Assembly (NCBI GenBank): GCA_963700305.1
Contig: CAVOXB010000016.1
Coordinates: forward strand, 1-64,000
Direction of reading: 5' to 3'
DNA: 64,000 nt
Origin: Desulfomonile sp963700305
GTDB lineage: Bacteria; Desulfobacterota; Desulfomonilia; Desulfomonilales; Desulfomonilaceae
Made by a program: the position numbers and the translations under genes. Under the pieces are notes generated by a model. The model was not told the origin of the DNA and did not search any database. It saw nothing but the letters and a program-made list of their open reading frames with translations. Below, piece by piece: positions 26,447 to 35,468 of this stretch (its first letter is position 1; each line of letters opens with the position of its first letter).

Positions 26447-27628
26447 TTACACCCTTTCGATTATTGTAGCAGGGGCCATGCCGCCGCCTGTGCAGAGAGT
26501 CACCAACCCGTATTTACCGCCTGTCCTTTCGAGCTCGTGCAGACAGGTCACCGTGAGTCTGCAGCCTGAGTTTCCTACCGGATGCCCCAAAGCTATGGCA
26601 CCGCCATTGGGATTCACCTTTTCCCAATCCGGCTTGTATTCTCTTCCCCAGGCCAGCGGTATAGGTGAAAAAGCCTCATTGATCTCAACTTCATCGATTT
26701 GATCAAATTTCAGGCCCGCCTTTTGCAGAACCTTGGCAGTAGCTGGGATGGGACCGGTCAGCATGAGCACAGGATCTGCTCCTGCCACGGCATTTGTTAC
26801 AACACGCGCTCTCGGTTTGAGGCCCAATTCTTTGACCTTGCGTCCGGACATCAACAGCACCGCGGACGAGCCGTCGCTGATGGGACTGGAATTCCCCGCT
26901 GTTATGATCTTGGTGCCGAAGACGGTCTTGAGTCCGGCAAGGGCTTCCATTGAAGTCTCGGGCCTTATTGTTTCATCATTGTCCAAAATCCTTTCCGCTC
27001 CGTCTTGGCCTTTGACCTTCACCGGCAAGATTTCCCTGGCGAAACGGCCCTCAGCAGTAGCTTTGCTTGCTCGCTGATGGCTGCGAACGGCAAACGCATC
27101 CATTTCTTCTTTTGTAATGCCCCATTTTTGAGCAATAAGCTCCGCTGCCTGACCTTGATCCACATACTTGCCGCCGGTCCGGCTGAAGTACGCCGGTCCT
27201 AGAGGCATTCCTGCGGGCTGACCATTCGACAGAGTAAGATTGTACCATTCAGCGGCAATAGCGTACTTACTCATTAGTTCGCAGCCGCAGGCGATAACGC
27301 AGTCTCGCCAGCCTGCCGCTATTTGAGCCGCAGCAAAATTCAACGCAGTCAGGCTTGATCCGCATTGACGGTTGACAGAAACGCCGGGAATATCGTCAGG
27401 AAACCCAGCAGCAAGCACGCCCATTCTGGCTAGAGTGAAGCCTTGCTCACCGACCTGGGTAACTGTTCCACCGATGACGTCCTCCACGTGGTGGGCATCC
27501 ACGCCAACCCTTTGCACGACCTCTCTGAGAACGAGGCCCAGGAGGTCGTCTGCACGGAATTGTGAAAGACTGCCATTTCTTTTCCCCACCGGTGTTCTGA
27601 CAGCGCTTACGATAAATGCGTCTTCCAT
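26447..27628 (-). CDS. Acetyl-CoA acetyltransferase (thiolase II)
   Basis: 393 residues. Condenses or cleaves acyl-CoA and acetyl-CoA. The nucleophilic Cys is in NRQCGSSLTALNFAA near residue 89, with VEINEAFSPIPLAW, ALGHPVGNSGCR (catalytic His) and the C-terminal Cys motif TLCTGGGMAPA. VRTPVGKRNGSL at the start is typical. Complete, no frame break. Direction of reaction (beta-oxidation or biosynthesis) is not readable here. No other beta-oxidation gene is adjacent. Confidence 0.95.
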   Translation of the reverse strand: MEDAFIVSAVRTPVGKRNGSLSQFRADDLLGLVLREVVQRVGVDAHHVEDVIGGTVTQVGEQGFTLARMGVLAAGFPDDIPGVSVNRQCGSSLTALNFAAAQIAAGWRDCVIACGCELMSKYAIAAEWYNLTLSNGQPAGMPLGPAYFSRTGGKYVDQGQAAELIAQKWGITKEEMDAFAVRSHQRASKATAEGRFAREILPVKVKGQDGAERILDNDETIRPETSMEALAGLKTVFGTKIITAGNSSPISDGSSAVLLMSGRKVKELGLKPRARVVTNAVAGADPVLMLTGPIPATAKVLQKAGLKFDQIDEVEINEAFSPIPLAWGREYKPDWEKVNPNGGAIALGHPVGNSGCRLTVTCLHELERTGGKYGLVTLCTGGGMAPATIIERV

Positions 27629-28008
27629 TGGTCCTCCGCTAGATAATGAGAAATTTTTCTTCGATGAAATGGTTGCACTTATTTTTGGGCCTCATAGGGC
27701 CCGGAGACACTTGAGTCAAGGTAAGTAATGATCACTCACCATTACTGGGTTGTCAATCACTTTTTTTGCCCCTGATGATTGAATAGCTACTTGCTGAATT
27801 CTCGTTCCCAGGCTCCGCCTGGGAATGCATGACCTGGGAGGCTCCGCCTCCATTATCGCGCTGAATTACAACTAGTTGCCGGGCAGAGCCCGGAAGTATG
27901 GATTCCCAGGCGGAGCCTGGTAACCAGGAAAATAGGCTGTTTCTTCCCGATTCGTTAGCTGAATGAGAAGCAGCCATAACTGTTGCCGAATGTTGCCGGT
28001 TCGGTTCA
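27629..28008. other. Repeat-rich intergenic gap
   Basis: 380 nt between two minus-strand genes. The block 27801-27925 is repeat. Nothing else supported. Confidence 0.5.
27801..27925. repeat. CTCGTTCCCAGGCTCCGCC inverted repeat block
   Basis: Left module TCGTTCCCAGGCTCCGCC, inner GGGAGGCTCCGCCTCC and TGCCGGGCAGAGCCCGG, right module TCCCAGGCGGAGCCTGG. Same architecture at 37657-37782, degenerate at 5459-5511. Confidence 0.75.
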
Positions 28009-29412
28009 CTATCCGCGGTTCGCGTTGTAATCTCTCGCGAACGAGAGAAAATCGTTATATGCCTTGTCCAGATCAAATTCCAATCTATCTGAGTGCGTGG
28101 CCAATCCCTGATGGAACCATCTGTACCACTGGTGAATTTCCATCGGATCTTCTGAAATTAACCTGGTGAACAGGTCCGTGCCCGGATATGGCGTGACCAT
28201 GTTAACTTCGACATAATCTGGTTGAGCTTCAAGAATTAACCGTTTTGACATTTCGATGTCTTCAGACGTCTCATCCGGGAACCCGATCATGAAAAATGCA
28301 TGAGATCGGATTCCAGCTTCTCGAAGAAGCTCCAGAGCTCGCTTAACCTCATCGTTTGTTTCCCCTTTGCGAATCATTTTAAGTATTTTCGGGCTTCCGC
28401 TTTCCACCCCGAGAGTGACTCGCCGGAAATTCGCTTCGCGGATTTTTTGAACCACGTCTTCATCCAGTGTGTCAGCCCTGACTCCGCCCGTAAATTCCAT
28501 GCGATTCAGTCCGGCGGAAATAATTTCTTCCAGGAGCGCAAGCGTTCGTTTCTTATTCACGGTGAAGGTGTCATCCACGATCTTGACGACCCCCTTTCCG
28601 GGCAGCGGATCAGGTAAGCTTTCGGATTGTCTTGCCAGCATCTCCAATTCCTGAATGATGGAGCCTGCCGAACGCAGCCGGACACTCTTGCCCCAGATGT
28701 TTCGGGAAGCGCAATACCCACAATTGAAGGGACAACCCCGACCCGTCATCATTACTTCCCCAAAGTAGTCCAAGCGCTGTATAAAAGACCTGTCAGGAAT
28801 CGGAAGGCTGTCTATGGAATCTATCAGGATTCCCTTCGGATTTACGACTATCTCTTCGCCGTTTCTCCACACCAGCGACGGGATTTCTGCCAATGATTCG
28901 CCGCTTAAAAGCGCGTTCAGGAGCCGCACAAAAGTGAGCTCGCCCTCCCCTACGGCGACCATGTCCGCGGAGGTATAACGTAGGCTCTGCTCTGGCAATA
29001 CTGTAGGATGGCTGCCCCCGAGGACAACCGGAAGACCGAGTCGCTTCAGCCTCTTTACCAGCAGGGCCGTTGTGTCCATGTTGCCTGAGTTGCATGTCAT
29101 CCCTATCAAATCGGGATTCTCGCTAACCACTCTTCGCTCTATTTCAGACCACAGGGCATGATCCGGATCCTCGAGGAGGCCTATCATGCGGGGTATACCC
29201 TGATTCATTATCATTTCAGGGTCAGTGATTCCTTCCGGCGGTTCGAGGCCAGGGACTGATATGTTTTCTCCGTCCAAAATCGCTATGTCATGACCGCCGA
29301 TGTCTCGCGCGTATGTAGCAAGATAAAGGAGATTCAAAGGATAGGTCTTCATTTTCGGCGTTGTCACACCGAAAAGAGCATAAAACGGGGGGCGAATCAG
29401 TACCGCTTTCAT
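28009..29412 (-). CDS. B12-binding domain radical SAM protein
   Basis: 467 residues. N-terminal cobalamin-binding region (residues about 1-165, PDLIGMTCNSGNMDT, GGSHPTVLPE) followed by a radical SAM domain with the cluster motif GCPFNCGYCASRN near 225-237 and VTLGVESGSPKILK, FFMIGFPDET. This is the BchE/P-methylase type architecture, used for methylations and ring formations on unactivated carbon. The target is unknown. It lies 24 nt behind a glycosyltransferase on the same strand, so it may act on a surface glycan or lipid. Confidence 0.9.
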   Translation of the reverse strand: MKAVLIRPPFYALFGVTTPKMKTYPLNLLYLATYARDIGGHDIAILDGENISVPGLEPPEGITDPEMIMNQGIPRMIGLLEDPDHALWSEIERRVVSENPDLIGMTCNSGNMDTTALLVKRLKRLGLPVVLGGSHPTVLPEQSLRYTSADMVAVGEGELTFVRLLNALLSGESLAEIPSLVWRNGEEIVVNPKGILIDSIDSLPIPDRSFIQRLDYFGEVMMTGRGCPFNCGYCASRNIWGKSVRLRSAGSIIQELEMLARQSESLPDPLPGKGVVKIVDDTFTVNKKRTLALLEEIISAGLNRMEFTGGVRADTLDEDVVQKIREANFRRVTLGVESGSPKILKMIRKGETNDEVKRALELLREAGIRSHAFFMIGFPDETSEDIEMSKRLILEAQPDYVEVNMVTPYPGTDLFTRLISEDPMEIHQWYRWFHQGLATHSDRLEFDLDKAYNDFLSFARDYNANRG

Positions 29413-29436
29413 CGTATTGGCAAAACCTCTGCTAGT

Positions 29437-30540
29437 TTACGAGTTTTTTGGCGGGAGAGCAGAGCCTCTCTCTGCAAAAAGAGATCCCCTTGCAATTTCT
29501 TCTCCACAAACACTTCTGAACAAGGCCGAATAGGCCGACACCCTTTTATCCCAGGAATGTTCGTGGGCCATGAATTCCATGACCCTTTGCTTCTTGTCCT
29601 GAAAATCCGTTCGTAAGAGATCCCCCGCTTTCTTTGCCAAATCTTCGGCATCATCGAACGCGAATGTTGTTCCGAGTCCGGTCTTGCGTACCAGCTCATT
29701 ATTCACTATGAGCTCTTCGGAAAGCACCGGAAGCCCGCCTCGCAGGTAATTTAGGATCTTGGATACATCATTGTCAAACGCATGAGGACCGGTAGCCAAA
29801 GCCAATCCAATTGATGCATGGCGAATATAGTCCCAAATGGCTTGTTCCTGGAGTTCGCCGTGGTCTAGCACGAGCGGGTTGAGCACGCAGTTTTCGTCTC
29901 CGCCATACAAGCAGGCTTTGTTCAAACCCACAAGGTGGACCGCGCACAATCCATTTAGTGCGGAGGCAGCGTGGTTGATCATGCGGACCATTCTGGGAGC
30001 TGCCACGCTCCCCAGAAAGAGCATTACCGGCTTCTTTTCGTTGTAAGGATTTCCGCCGATCTCAGGAATGTTGGCGGGACAACCTGTGGGAATTAGCTCC
30101 ACTCGCGGCTTGTCTCCGTACATGGCCTTCCAACGATCTCGATTTTCAGGGTTATTCAGTATTAGGACAGATGCGCGATCCCGTATTAATTGCTGGCATT
30201 CCAGAAGTCTCTGACGGAACGGCTCGTCTCTTTCCGGCAGTCTGTCGTCCACCACCCTGACGATTCTGGAGACGACCGGCCCAGCATAATCGCGGATAAG
30301 CTCTATTGAGTAATGGTAAGAAGTCTTTATCGCGTCATAACGTGAAGTGGATTTAGTCAGGACATCGAGAGTGCGAACCGGGATCGAACCAGCGATGGTA
30401 CCTTCTTCAGTTACGGGGGAAATGATTTCAGCTTGAATGCCTCTCTTTATAAGCCCGCCCGCTATTGCACGCAGACGGACCAGATCGATTCCCGTGGGCT
30501 CAGAAAAGGGATTTTTATGAAATACAATTCCTACACGCAT
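29437..30540 (-). CDS. Glycosyltransferase, GT4-like; C-terminus encoded by repeat
   Basis: 367 residues. Rossmann-like start MRVGIVFHKNPFSEPTG, then a second domain with PVMLFLGSVAAPRMVRM, LVGLNKACLYGGDE and ILNYLRGGLPVLSEE, the layout of GT-B transferases without a clear EX7E motif. The last 15 or so residues (LFAERGSALPPKNS) are encoded by a degenerate TTTGCAAA-family palindrome at 29447-29495, which also supplies the stop. The native end may therefore have been replaced. Divergent from the plus-strand glycosyltransferase at 30820. Confidence 0.8.
   Translation of the reverse strand: MRVGIVFHKNPFSEPTGIDLVRLRAIAGGLIKRGIQAEIISPVTEEGTIAGSIPVRTLDVLTKSTSRYDAIKTSYHYSIELIRDYAGPVVSRIVRVVDDRLPERDEPFRQRLLECQQLIRDRASVLILNNPENRDRWKAMYGDKPRVELIPTGCPANIPEIGGNPYNEKKPVMLFLGSVAAPRMVRMINHAASALNGLCAVHLVGLNKACLYGGDENCVLNPLVLDHGELQEQAIWDYIRHASIGLALATGPHAFDNDVSKILNYLRGGLPVLSEELIVNNELVRKTGLGTTFAFDDAEDLAKKAGDLLRTDFQDKKQRVMEFMAHEHSWDKRVSAYSALFRSVCGEEIARGSLFAERGSALPPKNS
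29447..29495 (-). repeat. Degenerate TTTGCAAA-family palindrome inside the glycosyltransferase end
   Basis: On the minus strand it reads GGGGATCTCTTTTTGCAGAG, then GAGGCTCTGCTCTCCCGCC and AAAAAACTC. The tail matches the CCCCCTCCCAAAAAACTC tail at 4314-4332. It overlaps coding sequence. Confidence 0.5.
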
Positions 30541-30658
30541 GAAAACTCACACTATCATCGACAATGAACTAAAGTTAAACTAAGCTGTGTAAAAATCATA
30601 GTACCTAGTCCATGGACAAGCACTCGCTTACCCATGAGATTGAAGCCCGCGAAAACAT

Positions 30659-30745
30659 GTCATTGCGAGCGAAGCGAAGCAATCTCATTAACTTGCTGTC
30701 GACATAACAAGGAGATTGCTTCGTCGCTTCGCTCCTCGCAATGAC
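30659..30745. repeat. CATTGCGAGCGAAGCG-family inverted repeat
   Basis: Left arm GTCATTGCGAGCGAAGCG to 30686, right arm 30712-30745 ending CGCTCCTCGCAATGAC. Full hairpin copy in the spacer between the two divergent glycosyltransferase genes. Confidence 0.8.
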
Positions 30746-30819
30746 AATCTTTTCGGACAGCAGCGACCTGTCACGTCCATACTCCAAGCGGTGGGGATTA
30801 GACGGAAACGGAGCCGGTC

Positions 30820-32007
30820 ATGCAGGAACGACACAGAAAAAAAATCTGCATAATCACCCCCGAATATCCGCCCGAACAGTGGGGTGGCCTGGCCAGGACA
30901 GTGGAGCGTGTGTCTATTCATGCTCGTGATATGGGACTTGAAGCTCACGTGGCCCAGCTTGGCATTGATCCTGTCAATCTCGTGCTCTTGGACGAAAATA
31001 GGGTCTCGGAGACGAGAGATGGAATAACCATACACAGAATCATTGTCGGCAAACAGCCGATGAATGATTCGTCTCGTGAGATCTGGGACTGCCCGCACAC
31101 TCATGCCATCCGCATGATGTACCAATCCCTGGAAATGCTCCATGCAAGGGAACGGTTCGATCTTTTTCATTCTTTCTTTCTATATCCGACCGGTTATATA
31201 TCCGGTTTACTTGCACACAGGTTCCGAATTCCTTCAGTTGTTACTATCGTGGGCAATGACATTAAAAAATATACTTTTAGTCCGGAAAAGGTCGCTGTCT
31301 GCAGCAGCGGGCTTAAGAACGCTGATCGCGTGGTGGCTTTGAGCAGAGATCTTATGGAAATGGCCGACGCTATTGCTCCTGTTGAACAAAAAGCTAGAAT
31401 CATATACAATTCGGTTAAAGTTCCGGAGGCTTATCTCACGCGGGAGTCACCCAGCGACGGCCCTTTTCGCATTGGATGCGGGGGCATTTTCAAATACGCA
31501 AAAGGACTGCCTTATCTTTTCAAGGCAGTGGCTTCGCTTAATGAAAGCCGAGACGTAGTCCTTGAGCTTCGCGGCAGGCTCAGAGAGTCCGAAGCAGGAG
31601 TCTTCCGGGAAATGATGGAAAAAACGGGCATAGGTCAGCGCGTGGCAGTCTTGGAGCCTATGGAACACCAAAGCATCCCGGACTGGTTGCAGTCTTTGGA
31701 TCTATTCGTCCTCTCGTCTGTTTCCGAGGGATGCCCTAATATACTTATGGAGGCTATGGCATCGGGTGTTCCTTCAATTGCTACCAGAACCGGTGCGGTG
31801 GAAGACCTTATCGAACACGGCATCTCAGGAATCACTGTCCCGTGGGGAGATTCGGCTGCTCTCGCAGCAGCGATCTCCGAAATGATGGACAATCCGGACA
31901 AGGCGTGTGAGATGGGACCAGCGGCTCGCAGCAGAATGCTCGAGTTCTCAGCTGAACGCGAATTCTTGGCATGGCAGACCTTGTACAGAGAGTTGATCGA
32001 GTTTTAG
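30820..32007 (+). CDS. Glycosyltransferase family 4
   Basis: 395 residues. N-terminal acceptor domain (ICIITPEYPPEQWGGLARTV, with the typical glycine-rich start) and C-terminal donor domain with FRIGCGGIFKYAKGLP, LQSLDLFVLSSVSEGCPN and the EX7E motif ESEGCPNILMEAMASGVP, quoted as SEGCPNILMEAMASG, followed by ATRTGAVEDLI. GGAG lies 8 nt before ATG. Its stop is directly followed by the ATG of a methyltransferase, so the two are translated together. Role is probably cell-surface glycan synthesis; the sugar is unknown. Confidence 0.92.
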   Translation: MQERHRKKICIITPEYPPEQWGGLARTVERVSIHARDMGLEAHVAQLGIDPVNLVLLDENRVSETRDGITIHRIIVGKQPMNDSSREIWDCPHTHAIRMMYQSLEMLHARERFDLFHSFFLYPTGYISGLLAHRFRIPSVVTIVGNDIKKYTFSPEKVAVCSSGLKNADRVVALSRDLMEMADAIAPVEQKARIIYNSVKVPEAYLTRESPSDGPFRIGCGGIFKYAKGLPYLFKAVASLNESRDVVLELRGRLRESEAGVFREMMEKTGIGQRVAVLEPMEHQSIPDWLQSLDLFVLSSVSEGCPNILMEAMASGVPSIATRTGAVEDLIEHGISGITVPWGDSAALAAAISEMMDNPDKACEMGPAARSRMLEFSAEREFLAWQTLYRELIEF

Positions 32008-32868
32008 ATGGACTACAATAGGAAACTCTATCCGACAGACCACTGGCTGCGCTCTGGAAATCCTGAGCGATCCCTTGAGGCTTATCTGGATCAGCAAAGC
32101 AAGGCCTACAGTCGCATTAAGAATGATTTTGTGAGTGAGCTGCTCGGAGACCTACGAGGAAAACGTTTTCTGGACTATGGCTGCGGAGGCGGCTTGTTCA
32201 CAATTCATGCTGCCAAAAAGGGAGCCGCTATAGTGGTCGGGGTCGATGCCGAAGAAACCGCTGTCGAGACTCCGCGATATTATGTTCGATCCGAGAAAGT
32301 GGAAGGAATCTGCCGCCTTATTCAAAGCGAAAATTTTCCTAAATTTACAAGTGGAGATCGCTTCGACGTCATCCTGATGAAGGATGTGATAGAGCACGTC
32401 ATAGACGACGATGTATTACTCCGAATGGCCGCGAATTCAATAGCGCCTGGCGGCCGACTGGTTCTGAGCACCCAGAACTCGCTTTCACTGAATTTTTTGG
32501 TTCAAGGGACGTATAATCGGATTTTCCTCGGCAACAAAGAATGGTTCGGGTGGGATGAAACTCACGTCCGATTTTACACGTTCATGAGCCTCAGAAGGAA
32601 GCTAAAGAGGGCTGGATTCACGGTCAAGGATTGGCGATCGGTTTATATAATTCCGTACAAGCTGCCGGCGCTTCCCGGCTCCAAGAAAGAGTTTCTGAGA
32701 CTGGACATTCTCAGCGGCATAGACCGCCTGCTAGGCGGTGTTTTTCCTTACAATCGCCTGGGATGGAATATTATCGTGATGGCTGAAGCGTCTCCGCTGG
32801 TACCACAAAGGGTGCGCCTGTCAGAGACTATGGTGAGGGCACTGCCTGCCGTTCCCGCATTGATATAA
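32008..32868 (+). CDS. Class I SAM-dependent methyltransferase (UbiG/Methyltransf_23 type)
   Basis: 286 residues. SAM-binding motif I FLDYGCGGGLFTIHA near residue 50-64, acidic loop GVDAEETAVE, motif DVILMKDVIEHV and post-motif GGRLVLSTQN. ATG abuts the stop of the preceding glycosyltransferase. Probably methylates a glycan or lipid intermediate of the same pathway. No frame break. Confidence 0.88.
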   Translation: MDYNRKLYPTDHWLRSGNPERSLEAYLDQQSKAYSRIKNDFVSELLGDLRGKRFLDYGCGGGLFTIHAAKKGAAIVVGVDAEETAVETPRYYVRSEKVEGICRLIQSENFPKFTSGDRFDVILMKDVIEHVIDDDVLLRMAANSIAPGGRLVLSTQNSLSLNFLVQGTYNRIFLGNKEWFGWDETHVRFYTFMSLRRKLKRAGFTVKDWRSVYIIPYKLPALPGSKKEFLRLDILSGIDRLLGGVFPYNRLGWNIIVMAEASPLVPQRVRLSETMVRALPAVPALI

Positions 32869-33281
32869 TATTCCATCTCGAATAATATCCTGCCAAATAA
32901 GAGAAATGTGGGTTAATTACCAGAAAAATATTGCTTGACCCTGAATGATCGGTTTACTATGGTAAAAAGCGGCATTTAACATAGTCGTGGACGCGTGACA
33001 GTAAAAGCTCCGAATCTCCTGACCAGGAAAACATCATATCTGAAGCGATCGGTCGAATGTTGTAGCCGATTGGGGGAACTCAACCTGCAAATTTTTTGAT
33101 CCCATGGACCAAGACTGATTTTTGTCGACGATTCTGCAGTGCACTCGCTCAAGGATGCACCTCTCATAGTTGACGGAGTCATTTAATACGGGAAGCAACT
33201 TTCCCGATACGGTCATTAGCTCTTCCAATGGAGACACGGTCTTAGTAACCCGTTAAGGCTCACAGACGAAGGGGGTCAGAA
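32869..33281 (+). other. Long leader region upstream of cstA
   Basis: 413 nt with no gene. It contains a candidate promoter at 32935-32963 and, near 33191-33208, a small stem CGGGAA / TTCCCG. If the promoter is right, the cstA mRNA has a leader of about 310 nt. Confidence 0.35.
32935..32963 (+). promoter_or_regulatory. Candidate sigma-70 promoter for cstA
   Basis: TTGACC, 17-nt spacer, TATGGT. Ideal spacing, and each box is off consensus by one or two bases. It lies 320 nt before cstA. Confidence 0.35.
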
Positions 33282-34977
33282 ATGAATTCGTTGGTTGTTT
33301 TGATCCTGGGTTTAGTGGTAGCTGTCATAGGCTACCGGGTTTACGCCAAGTACATCGACAGCAAGGTTATCCAGGCGGATCCGAAAAGGATGACACCGGC
33401 CAAGATGTACATGGATGGCGTAGAATTCATGCCCACCAGCAAGAACATCCTTTACGGTTATCAATTCAAATCAATAGCAGGCGCTGGTCCTATTATCGGA
33501 CCCATCATAGCCATACAGTGGGGCTGGCTTCCTGCTTTGATTTGGATATTGGCCGGCACTTTCTTCATCGGCTGGGTGCACGATTATTCCAGCGCAGTGA
33601 TCGCGATGAGGAATGACGGGGCCTCGTTCGGGGGTTTGAGCCACAGGCTGATCTCGCCAAGGGCAAGAGTCATACTGCTTTCGTTCATATATTTTTACCT
33701 GCTACTTATTGTGGGAGCTTTCGGCAACGTCGTAGTAAGCACGGCTGTGGGGTTGAAATCAAGCCCGATGGCATGGTTGTTCCTTACTATAGCAGGTGTC
33801 CTGTGCGGCCAAATGATTTACCGATGGAAGATGGACATTATCGTCACTACGGTTGTTACCGTTGTGATAGCGATGATCGGTATTTTTTTAGGCACAGGGG
33901 CCCCATCGGACCAGGTACTTGGAGCGGATTTGGCTAACAGCAGATGGTTGTGGGCGATTCTGGCGTTCGTTTTCTGCTATTTCGCGTCGGTGCTGCCCAT
34001 CTGGAGATTTGCCCTTCCGATCAACTACGTGGCCGCGTATATCGTCTTTCTAGGGCTTTTCTTCGGGTGCATAGGAATAGTGATTGCGAGACCTGACTTC
34101 ACGTTGCCCGCTTACACGGGATTCGAAATCGGGATCGGGCCCCTCTGGCCAATGATGTTCGTAACCATAGCTTGCGGTGCGGTTTCCGGCTGGCACAGCA
34201 TAGTATCCAGTTCTGGGACAGCGCGTCAGCTTGAAAGCGAGTTGGATGCCAGACCGGTAGGTGCTGGTGTCATGTTCCTTGAGATGATGCTTGCCCTGTT
34301 TGCTCTAATAATAGCGGGCACGATCTATGCCTCGGCCGCCGATTATGCTCTCGCAGTGAAGGCTGGACCAGGTAAAGTCTTTGCAGCCGGAGTGGCCAAG
34401 TTTCTGAGCGTTTTGGGAATGCCGCTGGATTTGGGTAACACTTACGGCAGCGTGATGATGATTGTACTTGCCATTACAATTATGCAGCTGGTCGTGCGCT
34501 TCATGAGAGTGGCTACGTCCGAACTTCTCAGCGACGTCAGCCCTGTGTTCAAGAATGTGCATGTAGGCACTTTCGTGGCAAGCGTTCTTGGAATCACATT
34601 GGTCCTGACAGGATGGTGGCAGTATCTTTGGGTGCTGTTCGGCGGAGCCAACCAGCTTATGGCATCTCTTGCATTACTGCTGGTGACCGCTTGGCTCATG
34701 TCTGAGGGTAAACCCACAGCATGGACCTTTTACCCTATGATCTTCATGTTCGTGACCACAATCGCAGCGCTGCTCTATACGTCTGTACAGTCTTCTGAAC
34801 AAGGTATTCAGCGGAGTCTTCAAAACTACGGAACAGGTCTTCGGCAATACCCTCATGGGGGTTGTCGGTCTATTCCTTGTTGTGGCAGCCCTGATACTGG
34901 CGTGGGAAGGATTCAAGGCTTTTCGCCGGTTCCGGGAAATCAGAGCACAGGCAGCGCCTTCCAAGGCCCGAGCCTGA
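33282..34977 (+). CDS. cstA: Carbon starvation protein CstA, C-terminal frameshift
   Basis: About 565 residues. Multi-pass membrane transporter; the family takes up peptides or pyruvate. Conserved segments: YGYQFKSIAGAGPIIGP, GWVHDYSSAVIAMRNDG, ITIACGAVSGWHS-like (VTIACGAVSGWHSIVSSSGT) and WVLFGGANQLMASLALLL. The uninterrupted frame runs to 34985 with a nonsense tail, but shifting one base near 34790-34793 gives a proper last transmembrane helix (LMGVVGLFLVVAALILAWEG) and a charged end stopping at TGA 34975-34977. The frame-corrected end is used. It leads a plus-strand group with a small protein and two ArsA ATPases. Confidence 0.9.
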
Positions 34978-35042
34978 CCAAATAGACACAGGTCGGGGAC
35001 CGCTCTGTGCGGTCTCCTTCCTTCAATAGCAGGAGTTTATTC

Positions 35043-35318
35043 ATGGCTGATAAACAAGAAAAGAAAAAAGGCGGATTCTTTCAGTCGGTAAAAGAATTCG
35101 TGTACGGCGTGGCCGCGCACGATTCGGCCAGATTCGCGCTGAAGACTCGGGCCAGCATGGAGCATCTGTTCATTTTGATCACGATGGGTGACATGCTGGG
35201 TGTTCCGATCTTGCCGCCGTATTATTCATTGAGACTTTTGCCTTACGTTGTTCCTCAAATTTCCACATGGAAACGCAGAATGTTGCGAGAAAAAGATCTT
35301 ACCGACGCCCTGGCCTAA
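35043..35318 (+). CDS. Small protein of unknown function between cstA and arsA
   Basis: 91 residues from ATG 35043, which has AGGAG 8 nt upstream; an upstream in-frame start at 35007 lacks this. Basic N-terminus (DKQEKKKGG), then FVYGVAAHDSARFALKTRA and one hydrophobic segment (HLFILITMGDMLGVPILPPYY). It resembles small subunits found next to ArsA-like ATPases only by position. No family is recognised with confidence. It could be a membrane tether for the ATPases. Confidence 0.7.
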   Translation: MADKQEKKKGGFFQSVKEFVYGVAAHDSARFALKTRASMEHLFILITMGDMLGVPILPPYYSLRLLPYVVPQISTWKRRMLREKDLTDALA

Positions 35319-35468
35319 TAGGGAAAGAGGTAATCACGGCGGACGGCCGAAAAGAAGGCATCCCTATTTTAGCGGGAGCCGGGCAAACGTCAAACACCCC
35401 ATAGACCGCGTTTCCAGCGGTCCGAGTGGAGTCAAACCACTGCGAAACTCCGGAAGGAGCACACTCCA

